From Macrostomum hystrix (lineage: Eukaryota; Platyhelminthes; Macrostomidae), in contig CATNEN010000024.1 in the NCBI GenBank assembly GCA_950097015.1, forward strand, positions 6,152,001-6,216,000: a DNA stretch of 64,000 nucleotides, in the 5' to 3' direction. The notes beneath the pieces were generated by a model, which was not told where the DNA came from, searched no databases, and saw nothing but the letters and a program-made list of their open reading frames with translations. The translations under genes and the position numbers were made by a program. The stretch's first letter is position 1. Each line of letters opens with the position of its first letter. Shown here one piece after another: positions 12,388-22,637 of this stretch.

Positions 12388-13382
12388 CCAACGCGATTCA
12401 GTGACTGGGAGAAATCGGTGAATCAGCTGGATTCAGTGACTGGGAGAAATCGGTGAATCAGCTGGATTCAGTGACTGGGAGAAATCGGTGAATCAGCTGG
12501 ATTCAGTGACTGGGAGAAATCGGTGAATCAGCTGGATTCAGTGACTGGGAGAAATCGGTGAATCAGCTGGATTCAGTGACTGGGAGAAATCGGTGAATCA
12601 GCTGGATTCAGTGACTGGGAGAAATCGGTGAATCAGCTGGATTCAGTGACTGGGAGAAATCGGTGAATCAATGGGGATTCGGTGACTGGGAGAAATCGGT
12701 GAATCAGCTGGATTCAGTGACTGGGAGAAATCGGTGAATCAGCTGGATTCAGTGACTGGGAGAAATCGGTGAATCAGCTGGATTCAGTGACTGGGAGAAA
12801 TCGGTGAATCAGCTGGATTCAGTGACTGGGAGAAATCGGTGAATCAGCTGGATTCAGTGACTGGGAGAAATCGGTGAATCAATGGGGATTCGGTGACTGG
12901 GAGAAATCGGTGAATCAGCTGGATTCAGTGACTGGGAGAAATCGATGAATCAGCTGGATTCAGTGACTGGGAGAAATCGGTGAATCAGATGGATTCAGTG
13001 ACTGGGAGAAATCGATGAATCAGCTGGATTCAGTGACTGGGAGAAATCGGTGAATCAGATGGATTCAGTGACTGGGAGAAATCGGTGAATCAGCTGGATT
13101 CAGTGACTGGGAGAAATCGGTGAATCAGCTGGATTCAGTGACTGGGAGAAATCGGTGAATCAATGGGGATTCGGTGACTGGGAGAAATTGGTGAATAAAC
13201 TAGGATTCGGTGACTGGGAGAAATCGGTGAATCAGCTGGATTCAGTGACTGGGAGAAATCGGTGAATCAACGGGGATTCGGTGACTGGGAGAAATCGGTG
13301 AATCAGCTGGATTCAGTGACTGGGAGAAATCGGTGAATTAACTGGATTCGGTGACTGGGAGAAATCGGTGAATAAACTGTAA
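12388..13382. repeat. 35-bp minisatellite, about 28 copies
   Basis: A 35-bp unit containing GATTCAGTGACTGGGAGAAA and TCGGTGAATCAGCTG, repeated with very few changes. Variants with AATGGGGATTCGG or GATGGATTC are interspersed at intervals, giving a weak higher-order pattern. Near-identity along the array argues for recent homogenisation. Confidence 0.96.
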
Positions 13383-13735
13383 AAGGAGAAATCAAAAGGA
13401 CTGCTAAAATACAGCAAAAATTATATAGTTTTAATATCCGCGTACAGCACACAAGAAGATAGCTAAAGTCTAACAAGTATATTTCAAAGGTATGCAATAG
13501 AGCACTATGTAGACAGAAAAGAAAACAAACAGAGAAACAGATTATCAAAACAAGAAATTGACCAGCTGCAATGGGCTACTAGTGCAGATAATTTCTTGAT
13601 GGCTTCAAAATTAACAAGAGACACAAGACTAATTGATTAAACACAGAGACCAAATAAAATTAAACCTGGCAGTGCACTGGAAGCACACGGACGGTGAAGG
13701 ATAAAAAAAATTCCTGGGCAAAAAAAACCATAGGC
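13383..13735. other. Short AT-rich spacer between arrays
   Basis: Unique AT-rich sequence. An 81-codon minus-strand frame at 13303-13548 runs into the neighbouring array and has no recognisable domain. Confidence 0.45.
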
Positions 13736-14470
13736 TGTCAATGATTCTTAGGCTGTCAATGATTCCTAGAGTGTCAATGATTCCCAGACTGTCAATGATT
13801 CCCAGACTGTCAATGATTCTTAGACTGTCAATGATTCCCAGACTGTCAATGATTCCCAGACTGTCAATGATTCTTAGACTGTCAATGATTCTTAGACTGT
13901 CAATGATTCCCAGACTGTCAATGATTCCCAGACTGTCAATGATTCCTAGACTGTCAATGATTCCTAGACTGTCAATGATTCCCAGACTGTCAATGATTCC
14001 CAGACTGTCAATGATTCTCAGACTGTCAATGATCCCTAGACTGTCAATGATTCTTAGACTGTCAATGATTCCTAGACTGTCAATGATCCCCAGACTGTCA
14101 ATGATTCCTAGACTGTCAATCATCCCTAGACTGTCAATGATTCTTAGACTGTCAATGATTCCTAGACTGTCAATCATCCCTAGACTGTCAATGATCCCTA
14201 GATTGTCAATGATCCCTAGATTGTCAATGATCCCTAGACTGTCAATGATTCCTAGACTGTCAATGATTCTCAGACTGTCAATGATTCTTAGACTGTCAAT
14301 GATTCCTAGACTGTCAATGATCCCTAGACTGTCAATGATCCCCAGACTGTCAATGATTCCTAGACTGTCAATCATCCCTAGACTGTCAATGATTCTTAGA
14401 CTGTCAATGATCCCTAGATTGTCAATGATCGCTAGACTGTCAATGATCCCTATATTGTCAATGATAATCC
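13736..14470. repeat. 18-bp minisatellite, about 40 copies
   Basis: Tandem CTGTCAATGATTCCTAGA units with C/T and A/C polymorphisms at two positions. The unit is a multiple of three and has no stop in some frames, so both strands stay open across the whole array (258 codons on +, 318 on -). The predicted hexads, SMIPRL and IIDSLG, are products of the array. Confidence 0.96.
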
Positions 14471-15007
14471 CAATGTGTAAAGAAAGCCCATTAAAGTTTA
14501 AAGTCGCGCGATTTTGAAAATAAAAAAATATGAATAAATTACCAAATGAAATTGAGCAATGAAAATGAATAAAACGAATACACATCTATGAGTTGTACAG
14601 TTACAACTGATTCGGTATACAGAAAGTAGTCATAAACGCATAAAAACTGAGATTTACGGTACAACAGAAAAAATTCGATCGTGAGAAAAGCATGAGATTT
14701 TTAATGCGCAAAAGAACTTTCAATAGCTCTATTTAGGAAACTGTATTTATCTGCAGGAATGCAATTCGATACTAAACTATAAGTTAAGCCAAGGCCATGC
14801 TTTGATTTAGTTTTAATTTTAAGAGAACTAAAGCTATATTATTATACTTAAGAAGTAAAGAAATGTGCTGCACTAAATGTTGTAGGTGCAAGGAATTGAA
14901 ACAGTTGGGTAGGAATGCGGAAAAATGGGAAAATCTAATGGCACCTCATAGCTTCAATGGTCCAATTAGGCTTAACGAGTAATTAACTAAAATATAGAGA
15001 TCGAGGC
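14471..15007. other. 3' flank of TMTC3
   Basis: AT-rich unique sequence downstream (minus sense) of the TMTC3 stop codon. It presumably holds the 3'UTR, but I could not single out a poly(A) signal with confidence. Confidence 0.45.
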
Positions 15008-18000
15008 TTAAACTCCAGAGCCTCGGTTTGAAGCGGAAGCGGAAGCAGGGCCGGAAGCGGAACCAGAAGCGGAAGCGGAAGCAGGACCCGAAGCGGAAAC
15101 GGAAGCGGAACCAGAAGCGGAAGCGGAAGCAGGACCCGAAGCGGAAACGGAAGCGGAACCAGAAGCGGAAGCGGAAGCAGGACCCGAAGCGGAAACGGAA
15201 GCGGAACCGGAAGCGGAAGGGGAACCGGAAGCGGCCAATCGAGAGCGCACAATGGCCAGGTGGTTGCGTATGTAATCCTCACCGGGGGCTAGTTGAGCAG
15301 CTCTGGCTAAGCACTGTTCGGCGTCGCGCAACCGGCCGGACTCAACCATGGTTACGCATAGATTGTGCAACGCCTGGGCATTGGTCGGCTCCAATTGGTG
15401 GGCCCGGTAGAAATACGCGGCAGCGCTTTGCACGTCTTTCAGGTGGTTCAGATGAATGTCGCCTAGAAGCATGTGGCCCTTTGTGTGGTCCGGGTGGTAT
15501 CGTAGAAGCGTCTCGGCGGTTTCCTGGTGGAGAGAGGACTGGGCGAGCTCTAAAGCGATTCGGATGTGCTGGGAATGTGTCTAATGATCTGGGAATGTGT
15601 CTTATGATCTGGGGATGTGTCTAATGATCTGGGGATGTGTCTAATGATCTGGGAATGTTTCTTATGATCTGGGGATGTGTCTAATGATCTGGGAATGTGT
15701 CTAATGATCTGGGAATGTGTCTAATGATCTGGGGATGTGTCTAATGATCTGGGGATGTGTCTAATGATCTGGGGATGTGTCTAATGATCTGGGGATGTGT
15801 CTAATGATCTGGGGATGTGACTAATGATCTGGGAATGTGTCTTTTGATCTGGGAATGTGTCTTATGATCTGGGAATGTGTCTAATGATTTGGGAATGTGT
15901 CTAATGATCTGCGAATGTTTCTTATGATCTGGGGATGTGTCTAATGATCTGGGAATGTGTCTAATGATCTGGGAATGTGTCTAATGATCTGGGGATGCGT
16001 CTAATGATCTGGGAATGTGTCTAATGATCTGGGGATGTGTCTAATGATCTGGGGATGTGTCTAATGATCTGGGAATGTGTCTTTTGATCTGGGAATGTGT
16101 CTTATGATCTGGGAATGTGTCTAATGATTTGGGAATGTGTCTAATGATCTGCGAATGTTTCTTATGATCTGGGGATGTGTCTAATGATCTGGGAATATGT
16201 CTTATGACCTGGGGATGTGTCTAATGATTTGGGAATGCGTCTAATGATCTGGGAACGTGTCTTATGATCTGGGAATGTGTCTATAAATATAAAGAGTCAG
16301 TTATCCAAGCCAAACCTTGGCCATTAGCGGTCTAGCCATCTCATTGTGATACATCAGCGCCAGATTGAATAGAGCTCCCCGCATGCTGGGGTCGCGGTGC
16401 AGAGCCCGCCTATAGTGCAGCTCAGCCGCCTGCAGATCGCGCATGTCGGTGTACAGCATAGCCAGGCTAAACAGTGGCCCGGGATCCTGAGGCTCCAGCT
16501 CGGCCAGCTGTTCCAGCAGCTGTTTGGCGGATTTTCGCTCGGGTCCATTGGCGGGTCCGATGTCCTGCAGCACTGAGGCGGCATTGTGCATGGCCAGCTT
16601 GTGACGCGGCTCCGATTGAAGGGCTCGTTGGAACCAAAGCAGGGCTTCGCGTTTCCGATTAGCGCGCAGCTCCAGTACGCCGATGTTGAACAGGATGTCG
16701 GCGTGAGCCGGCTGGTGCTGCAGCGCCAAGTCGTAGTGCCGCCTGGCCTCCTCTGTGCGATTCATCCGGATCAGCAGGTCCGCGCGATTCTGATGCGCGT
16801 CAATGAAGTCCGGGCGCATGCTCAGTGCGGTCAGAAGCAGCTGATCCGCCTCTGCGTAGCTACAATAATCACGATATGGGATGACAAGAAACCATTTGCT
16901 AGCATCGTATAGAACAGTTATTTGCATCATATGTACTACTTACCAGAGAAATAGTTGTCTTTGACAACGTTACACTGTTTAAAAAAATATAGACGCTTTT
17001 TATGAATGACGTCATCCCACTTGTTACTATAAATAGCACAGTAATGAATCATGTGCTAGTTTTTGAAATGACCACATCTAAATTCTACTATAAATAGCGC
17101 TTAACTCGATACAACAGAGAGGCGCTGATTTCGCTGAAAGATCACGAAAGATCACGGTGCGTTTATCCACACTCACATTCACAAATTCGTCTCTGAGAAA
17201 ATTGTCAAACAGCCTAGCGCTAAAACCGATCCCATCGATCTCAACGAACCAATTCTTGTCCTCCCTTTCTTTGGCTATCCTTCTCAATTCTTCAAAAATA
17301 GAATCTGATAAATTTTTCGCAACTCCCTTAATTGCAACATCCGCGTCATCTTTCGTTCTGCTAAAGTTGGCAACTTTGTCGGTCGGTTGAAGTCACTTGT
17401 TCCCTGTGCTCTTCATGCTGGTGTGGTTTATCAATTCAACTGCTCTGATGACCAGAGCGTCTCCTACGTGGGGAAGACTAAAAGGCACCTACCTGCACAC
17501 TAGAATCAGGGATCACTGGCTGAAACCGTCGGCTATTCAAAACCATCTCTTAGAATGTAATAGCTGCTCCAGCTGCAAACCCGAAGAGCGCTTTAAAGTC
17601 ATTGACCAATGCTCATTTGACTCCAAACTGCAGATTCTTGAAGCGTTGTACATTAAAGCGCGTTCCCCCAACCTCAACTCTCAACTCCAACACAGTGGCG
17701 CGGGCCATGTTCTCCGTGTGTTCTGAGGGAGGGGGCACTGGCTGTACATTCTGTACTGTTGGCTGCAACGCTAACAATCCGTCCCTGGACTTTGCCTCTC
17801 GACTTACGGACTATCAAATATGTACTGAAAATATTAAAATATGGATTAAATTTACACCCAAAAATCTCATATTTATTGACTTCTCAATTCGCTATATTCG
17901 TTTAGAATAAACCTGAAGATGCACACTGTTGTGCGAAACGCGTCGTTAAATGTTGATTCTCGCCTTTCTATAGATCACGGAAGGTTTTCTTATACCCACA

Positions 18001-21000
18001 TGTTTTCACGTATCTGCACACTGTTGTGCGAAACGCGTCGTTAAATGTTGATTCTCGCCTTTCTATAGATCACGGAAGGTTTTCTTATACCCACATGTTT
18101 TCACGTATCTGCACACTGTTGTGCGAAACGCGTCGTTAAATGTTGATTCTCGCCTTTCTATAGATCACGGAAGGTTTTCTTATACCCACATGTTTTCACG
18201 TATCTGCACACTGTTGTGCGAAACGCGTCGTTAAATGTTGATTCTCGCCTTTCTATAGATCACGGAAGGTTTTCTTATACCCACATGTTTTCACGTATCT
18301 GCACACTGTTGTGCGAAACGCGTCGTTAAATGTTGATTCTCGCCTTTCTATAGATCACGGAAGGTTTCTTATACCCACATGTTTTCACGTATCTGCACAC
18401 TGTTGTGCGAAACGCGTCGTTAAATGTTGATTCTCGCCTTTCTATAGATCACCGAAGGTTTTCTTATACCCACATGTTTTCACGTATCTGCACACTGTTG
18501 TGCGAAACGCGTCGTTAAATGTTGATTCTCGCCTTTCTATAGATCACGGAAGGTTTTCTGTTACCCACATGTTTTCACGTATCTTCTAAAATACTTTACA
18601 AATCACTGACTATATTGTTGAACCAATATAGATTCGTCAAAGAGGTTAATACAGAGCAATGTTAGTCATAAATAAATGTTATATTGCTAACTAAGCCCTT
18701 TCAGAAGCAATAGTAAAACAAGCGCCTCACACAAAGCATTAACAAAAAAATGATGCGCTAACCACCTACCGATTGGTGTCATTAGAGATCAGCGTGGCCA
18801 GGCTAACGTAGGCCTTGAGATTAGCCGGCGCCACCCGCGCAGTGTAGCTCTGACCCTTCTTAGGCTGCGGCATGAGGGCCACGGCTTGGCGATAGAATTT
18901 CTCAGCCAGAGCCTTGTCGCCTAGGGTGGCATATGTGCGGGCGACATTCTGGTGGGCGCCAATATCGTCCGGCTGTACGGAAGCGGCCTTCAAAAAGTAG
19001 GGCAAGGCGTCTGAATACCTGGCCAAGAAAAGGAGGGGTGGTAAGACAAGAGATTATCACAATCCAACTCATCATGCACTAACATCAGAATCTCATCTCG
19101 CACTTCGATGCCCATCAAATCCCGCACTCAGATCCTCGTCAAATGCCGCACTCAGATCAATCCCATCCCGCACTCAGATCCCAATCCCATTCCGCACTCG
19201 GATCCCAAATCCATCCAGCACTCAAATCCCAATCCCCTTCCGCACTCGGATCCCAATTCCATCCAGCACTCAAATCCCAATCCCCTTCCGCACTCGGATC
19301 CCAATCCCATCCCGCACTCAGATCCCAATCCCATTCCGTAATCAGATCCCAATCCCATCCCGTACTCAAATCCCAATCCCCTTCCGCACTCGGATCCCAA
19401 TTCCATCCAGCACTCAGATCCCAATCCCCTTCCGCACTCGGATCCCAATTCCATCCAGCACTCAGATCCCAATCCCATTCCGTAATCAGATCCCAATCCC
19501 ATCCCGCACTCAAATCCCAATCCCCTTCCGCACTCGGATCCCAATTCCATCCCGCACTCAAATCCCAATCCCCTTCCGCACTCGGATCCCAATTCCATCC
19601 CGCACTCAAATCCCAATCCCCTTCCGCACTCGGATCCCAATTCCATCCCGCACTCAAATCCCAATCCCCTTCCGCACTCGGATCCCAATTCCATCCCGTA
19701 CTCAAATCCCAATCCCCTTCCGCACTCGGATCCCAATTCCATCCCGTACTCAAATCCCAATCCCCTTCCGCACTCGGATCCCAATTCCATCCCGCACTGT
19801 AGCACCCACCGCTCAATTTTCTCCAGGCTGTGTCCGACATTGTTCCACAGCTTAGCATTGTTGGGATTGACTCGCACAGCCGAGGTGAACAATGCGTACT
19901 CGTCGCGCCAGTCGCAGTTGCGGCACAAAGTCTTGCCAGCAAATGCGGCCATTGTGAGCAGTAGGCAGAGCCGGCAGGCTGACTGCGGCAGCCGTTGGCA
20001 CAGCCTGTCGTAGCCAAGGCCAACTAGCAGGCAGAATCCCATACTGGGCAGATAAAGCACGCGTTCGGCAATGACAAAGCCAACTGGGAAGAACAGATTA
20101 GAGGCCGGCAGGAATGGCAAAGCCAATAGGGCCAGGCCAAGGCCGATTGGCCAGTTAGTCCGGCTGCGGAGTGCCAGCCAGACCAGGCCGAGTAGCCAGG
20201 CGTAGAAGGCTAGGACCAGAGCCAGCAGGTGCGGCTGACCCAGCGGGGATTCAAACAGCGGCACGGAGCCCATGGTCCAATCGGCGCACAGAGGCCAGGG
20301 AAGAATTAGCAGCAGCAGGTTGAGCGGCAGTAGCAGGTTGAAAGTCAGCTGCCTAGTTGGACTAGGCGAGTGCGCGGCCGGATTGTCGAATCGAGTGAAA
20401 ACGGGCAGCTGGGCGCCCATCACTCGAATCCTGGCCCACATTAAACAGGCGGTGGCGCCGATCAACAGGCAGCAGCGAGCCAGACTGCGGCGCGACCAGG
20501 GCAGGCGGCCGGTGCTGGCAGCCGAGGCCAGCTGCCGCAGGGTGACGCCGCGCTTAGCCACGTAGAGCTCATAGAAAGCGCAGACCGCCACCACTGTGAT
20601 GGCCTGGAGCGACGGCGGGAAGGAGGTGCCGATGTCTTAGACGGCCTGCTATGAAACAAGTTGTACCTAGCTCCCTTCCTCGAAGGCACAGTGAAGTATA
20701 CACTGCCTGACAATGAGAAAGTCAGGGCAGATGTGCACACCTGTGTGGGCGTGTGTGCTCAGGAGTCAGCGAAATCGGGCAGCTCCTCGCTGGCGGCGGG
20801 TCTAGAGTCACCAAATGATGTGCCATTGCCCGCAGCCCTCCTGCAATATTATTATTTTTATATTAGCTCCCTTCATCCAGGCTTAGCCGAAGTCTGTTGT
20901 TAAACTCGACCCCACAATGCAAGCCCACCCCAAAGCACAGCTGGCATCGGACCTGCTCCTTGCACAGTGTGCCCAGCGCAGCATAGAGCACAGCCAGCCA

Positions 21001-21654
21001 GACGCCCGTGTAGCCGCGCTTGGCCGAGAAAGCGCGCACAGCCAATAGGAACAGAGCAGCTGACAGCAGCTCGGCGCGGCCGACAACCCCGGCCACGGCC
21101 TCCGTGTGCACCGGGTGCAGCGCAAACAGGTAGGCGGCGGCGACGCTGGCTCGCTCGGTGACTGCGGCGCCTAGCAAAAGGGCGCGGCAGGCGGCTAGAA
21201 ACATGCCGGAGACGAGGGTGTGCAGGGCCAGGTTGGCCAGGTGATAGCCGAAAGGCGCCAACTCGGCCAGGGCGTAGTTGAGTCGGAAAGTGAGCACAGT
21301 TAGTGGCCGATATGATTTGTGCGACTTCTCCTCTGACATTGGCGTGCCCCAGAAGTCATTGCTAAACAGCTGCGTCCAGGGCACGTGCGGCCGCAGGTCT
21401 TTGTTGTCACGAATGGCAGACGCATCGTCGAAGACAAAGTCGCAGTGCAGACTGGTGACATAACAGGCTGCAGCCAAGACTGTTACATAGAACATGTGGT
21501 GATCAAATGTGACATTGGGCTCATCAGCTGATTCGCTGCAACTTCTAGATGAGGTCGACTTGGATTTTTCATGACTTGGCATCTCGTTTAATGCAGATTT
21601 GCTAACTGGAATCAAATGAAGCAAACAACAGCCTTTAGTAACATGAGCCAACAT
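15008..21654 (-). CDS. TMTC3: TMTC3, ER transmembrane and TPR O-mannosyltransferase
   Basis: Five exons (minus): 20953-21654, 19810-20603, 18770-19018, 16316-16859, 15008-15547. All junctions are GT-AG with consistent phases, giving 942 residues (human TMTC3 is about 914). Known role of the family: multipass ER proteins that O-mannosylate cadherin-type domains in the lumen. Seen: the N-terminal hydrophobic region with the acidic pair in FVFDDASAI, then [30 protein letters not shown] and the DUF1736-type stretch [13 protein letters not shown]. From about residue 490 come TPR repeats with TMTC3-like wording ([23 protein letters not shown]), which favours TMTC3 over TMTC1/2/4. The last 75 residues are a Ser-Ala-Gly tail made by a coding minisatellite. 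The start is the first ATG of the open frame; a second Met lies 24 residues in. Introns 2, 3 and 4 carry tandem arrays and intron 1 a SINE-like repeat. Confidence 0.92.
15030..15235 (-). repeat. Coding minisatellite in the last TMTC3 exon
   Basis: A 48-bp unit repeated about three times, plus partial units, of GGAAGCGGAAGC type on the + strand. Read on the minus strand in the TMTC3 frame it gives 16-residue Ser-Ala-Gly-Pro blocks ([16 protein letters not shown]). The unit is a multiple of three, so copy-number changes would keep the frame. It ends just before the stop codon at 15008-15010. Confidence 0.9.
15573..16290. repeat. 20-bp minisatellite filling TMTC3 intron 4
   Basis: About 35 copies of CTAATGATCTGGGGATGTGT with G/A and AA/TT variants. 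It occupies nearly all of the 768-bp intron 15548-16315, starting about 25 bp from each splice site. A block near 15835-15945 is repeated near 16070-16185, so segmental duplication contributed. Confidence 0.95.
17160..17726 (+). pseudogene. Penelope-like element fragment, GIY-YIG endonuclease end
   Basis: Conceptual + strand reading, interrupted by two stops near 17307 and a frameshift near 17500. It gives [22 protein letters not shown], then [11 protein letters not shown] and [12 protein letters not shown], and after the shift [19 protein letters not shown] and [19 protein letters not shown]. This order is the linker and C-terminal GIY-YIG endonuclease of Penelope-like retroelements: GVVY and YVG correspond to the GIY and YIG halves, followed by the conserved Arg and the Glu of the LEALYI segment. 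Only the 3' end is present; no reverse transcriptase core is seen. It sits in TMTC3 intron 3, antisense to that gene, and is followed by a hammerhead-like motif and a 95-bp array. Confidence 0.8.
17904..17960 (+). ncRNA. Hammerhead ribozyme-like motif, type I layout
   Basis: Core boxes are in the right order and spacing. CTGAAGA at 17913-17919 matches CUGANGA. A stem II of GCACA/TGTGC (17921-17925 with 17930-17934) encloses loop CTGT. GAA at 17935-17937 is followed by the self-complementary ACGCGT (17938-17943), then C at 17944 as the expected cleavage position. Stem I can form from AAC/GTT next to the core and AGAAT/ATTCT further out, across an internal loop. A 2-bp stem III that could extend to 6 bp in a dimer is typical of the hammerheads known in Penelope-like elements, and this one lies about 180 bp past the endonuclease fragment. 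Deviation: T at 17920 is left unpaired at the base of stem II. Activity is not shown. Confidence 0.62.
17921..18590. repeat. 95-bp tandem array, seven copies
   Basis: Units begin at 17921, 18016, 18111, 18206 and so on, exactly 95 bp apart, with one single-base deletion and very few substitutions. Each starts at GCACACTGTTGTGCGAAACG and ends at CACATGTTTTCACGTATCT. Only the first copy is preceded by CTGAAGA; the others have TCACGTATCT there, so they hold only the 3' half of the hammerhead. The array lies in TMTC3 intron 3. Confidence 0.96.
19090..19800. repeat. 24/48-bp minisatellite filling TMTC3 intron 2
   Basis: Units alternate around TCCGCACTCGGATCCCAATT and CCATCCCGCACTCAAATCCC, with an effective period of 48 bp (two 24-bp half units). 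The array occupies most of intron 2 (19019-19809) and begins within 10-20 bp of the donor. On the minus strand it is open in the frame of exon 2, so retention would add 16-residue repeats of the type [16 protein letters not shown]. Confidence 0.94.
20655..20865. mobile_element. Interspersed repeat family B, copy in TMTC3 intron 1
   Basis: Shares GCTCAGGAGTCAGCGAAAT, CACCAAATGATG, CCCGCAGCCCTC and a TATTATTATTTTTAT tail with the copies at 9772 and 47335. It fills most of the 349-bp first intron of TMTC3 (20604-20952). Confidence 0.7.
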
Positions 21655-22242
21655 GCTTAAATCATAGGGTTTGAAGGTTTACAGCTTCTAAACCACTTTT
21701 AAGCATTTGAGTGGCAGCTTGCAAAGGCTTGTTATTATGGCACACGAGAAAAGCTTTGGTTCTCATGTGTGAATGAAATAAGAAATTAGAAATGCAGTCT
21801 ATGAACCCCCTAAAAATAAAATTAACAAGTGTTAACATCCTAAATTTAGGTAAATACAATGTTATTATTTTTTTTAATATTATTAATTTTAGCAAAAATG
21901 TATATTCATAATTTTTTTAAAACTAAGAACTTAGCTTTTATATATTAAAAATAATGTGAGATTTAGCTAATTGTGATACTTTTTACATTATACTATTCAA
22001 GAGTATATACTATATAGCACTTATTTTTCAGTTTGCCATTTTTACAGAGGTGGCACCTGAAAAAATGTTTCTGTAGGTCTAGCTTTGTATATACTACAAC
22101 TGAGTATAAAACACTGTTTAAGCAGTTTCTAGTCATCTTGGCTTTTGCCTTAAATCTGCTTTATTGTCTGCTTTAAAAATTTAGCATAGATCTGTAGAGT
22201 CCATCATATAATTATAAATCTGAAATCATGGTTTTTATCATT
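21655..22242. other. 5' flank of TMTC3, AT-rich
   Basis: AT-rich sequence upstream (minus sense) of the TMTC3 start. Promoter elements cannot be assigned with confidence. A 77-codon minus-strand frame at 21662-21895 has no recognisable domain. Confidence 0.45.
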
Positions 22243-22637
22243 TGGGCAACATTAGGTTAAATTGCATATATAACTTTGACCGATCGGTTTTACTGACGTT
22301 AAACCGACATTAAAATGTACATACACTGGAGTGGGGTGGCTGCTAGCGGGACAAGATTTTAATTGGGGTGTGTGACAGGGAATTCCCTAACCCACCCCAA
22401 GTGGACAATTAGTCATTCTGATGATTCATCTCTCAAAAAACCCCTACATTTAGGCTTCATATGAAATACGAGCTTGTACATTGCCGACGTAAACTTTTCC
22501 CGATGCTAATGATTTTATGCATCAATGCATATATATTTTTAGTTAGCATTGGGAAAAGTTTACATTGGCAGCTAAAAACCGATTTTCCGGTAAAAACCGA
22601 TCGGCCAAAGTTATATACATGTTAAATTGTTGCCTGA
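22243..22637. mobile_element. Foldback/MITE-like element with about 45-bp terminal inverted repeats
   Basis: The left end, 22243-22290 (GGCAACATTAGGTTAAATTG, then ATATAACTTTGACCGATCGG), is mirrored by the right end, 22592-22637 (CCGATCGGCCAAAGTTATAT, then ATGTTAAATTGTTGCC). A second, inner pair of arms (GTAAACTTTTCCCGATGCTA near 22488 and TAGCATTGGGAAAAGTTTAC near 22543) makes a nested hairpin. No coding sequence. A clear target-site duplication was not found, so the superfamily is open. Confidence 0.7.

Noticed and set aside
12388-13382. Possible CRISPR-like array because of the regular 35-bp period
   Set aside because: Units are directly contiguous with no unique spacers, and the genome is eukaryotic; it is a minisatellite.
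18016-18590. Further hammerhead ribozymes in the other 95-bp units
   Set aside because: They keep GAAACGCGTC but have lost CTGANGA and the matching stem I strand, so the core is incomplete.
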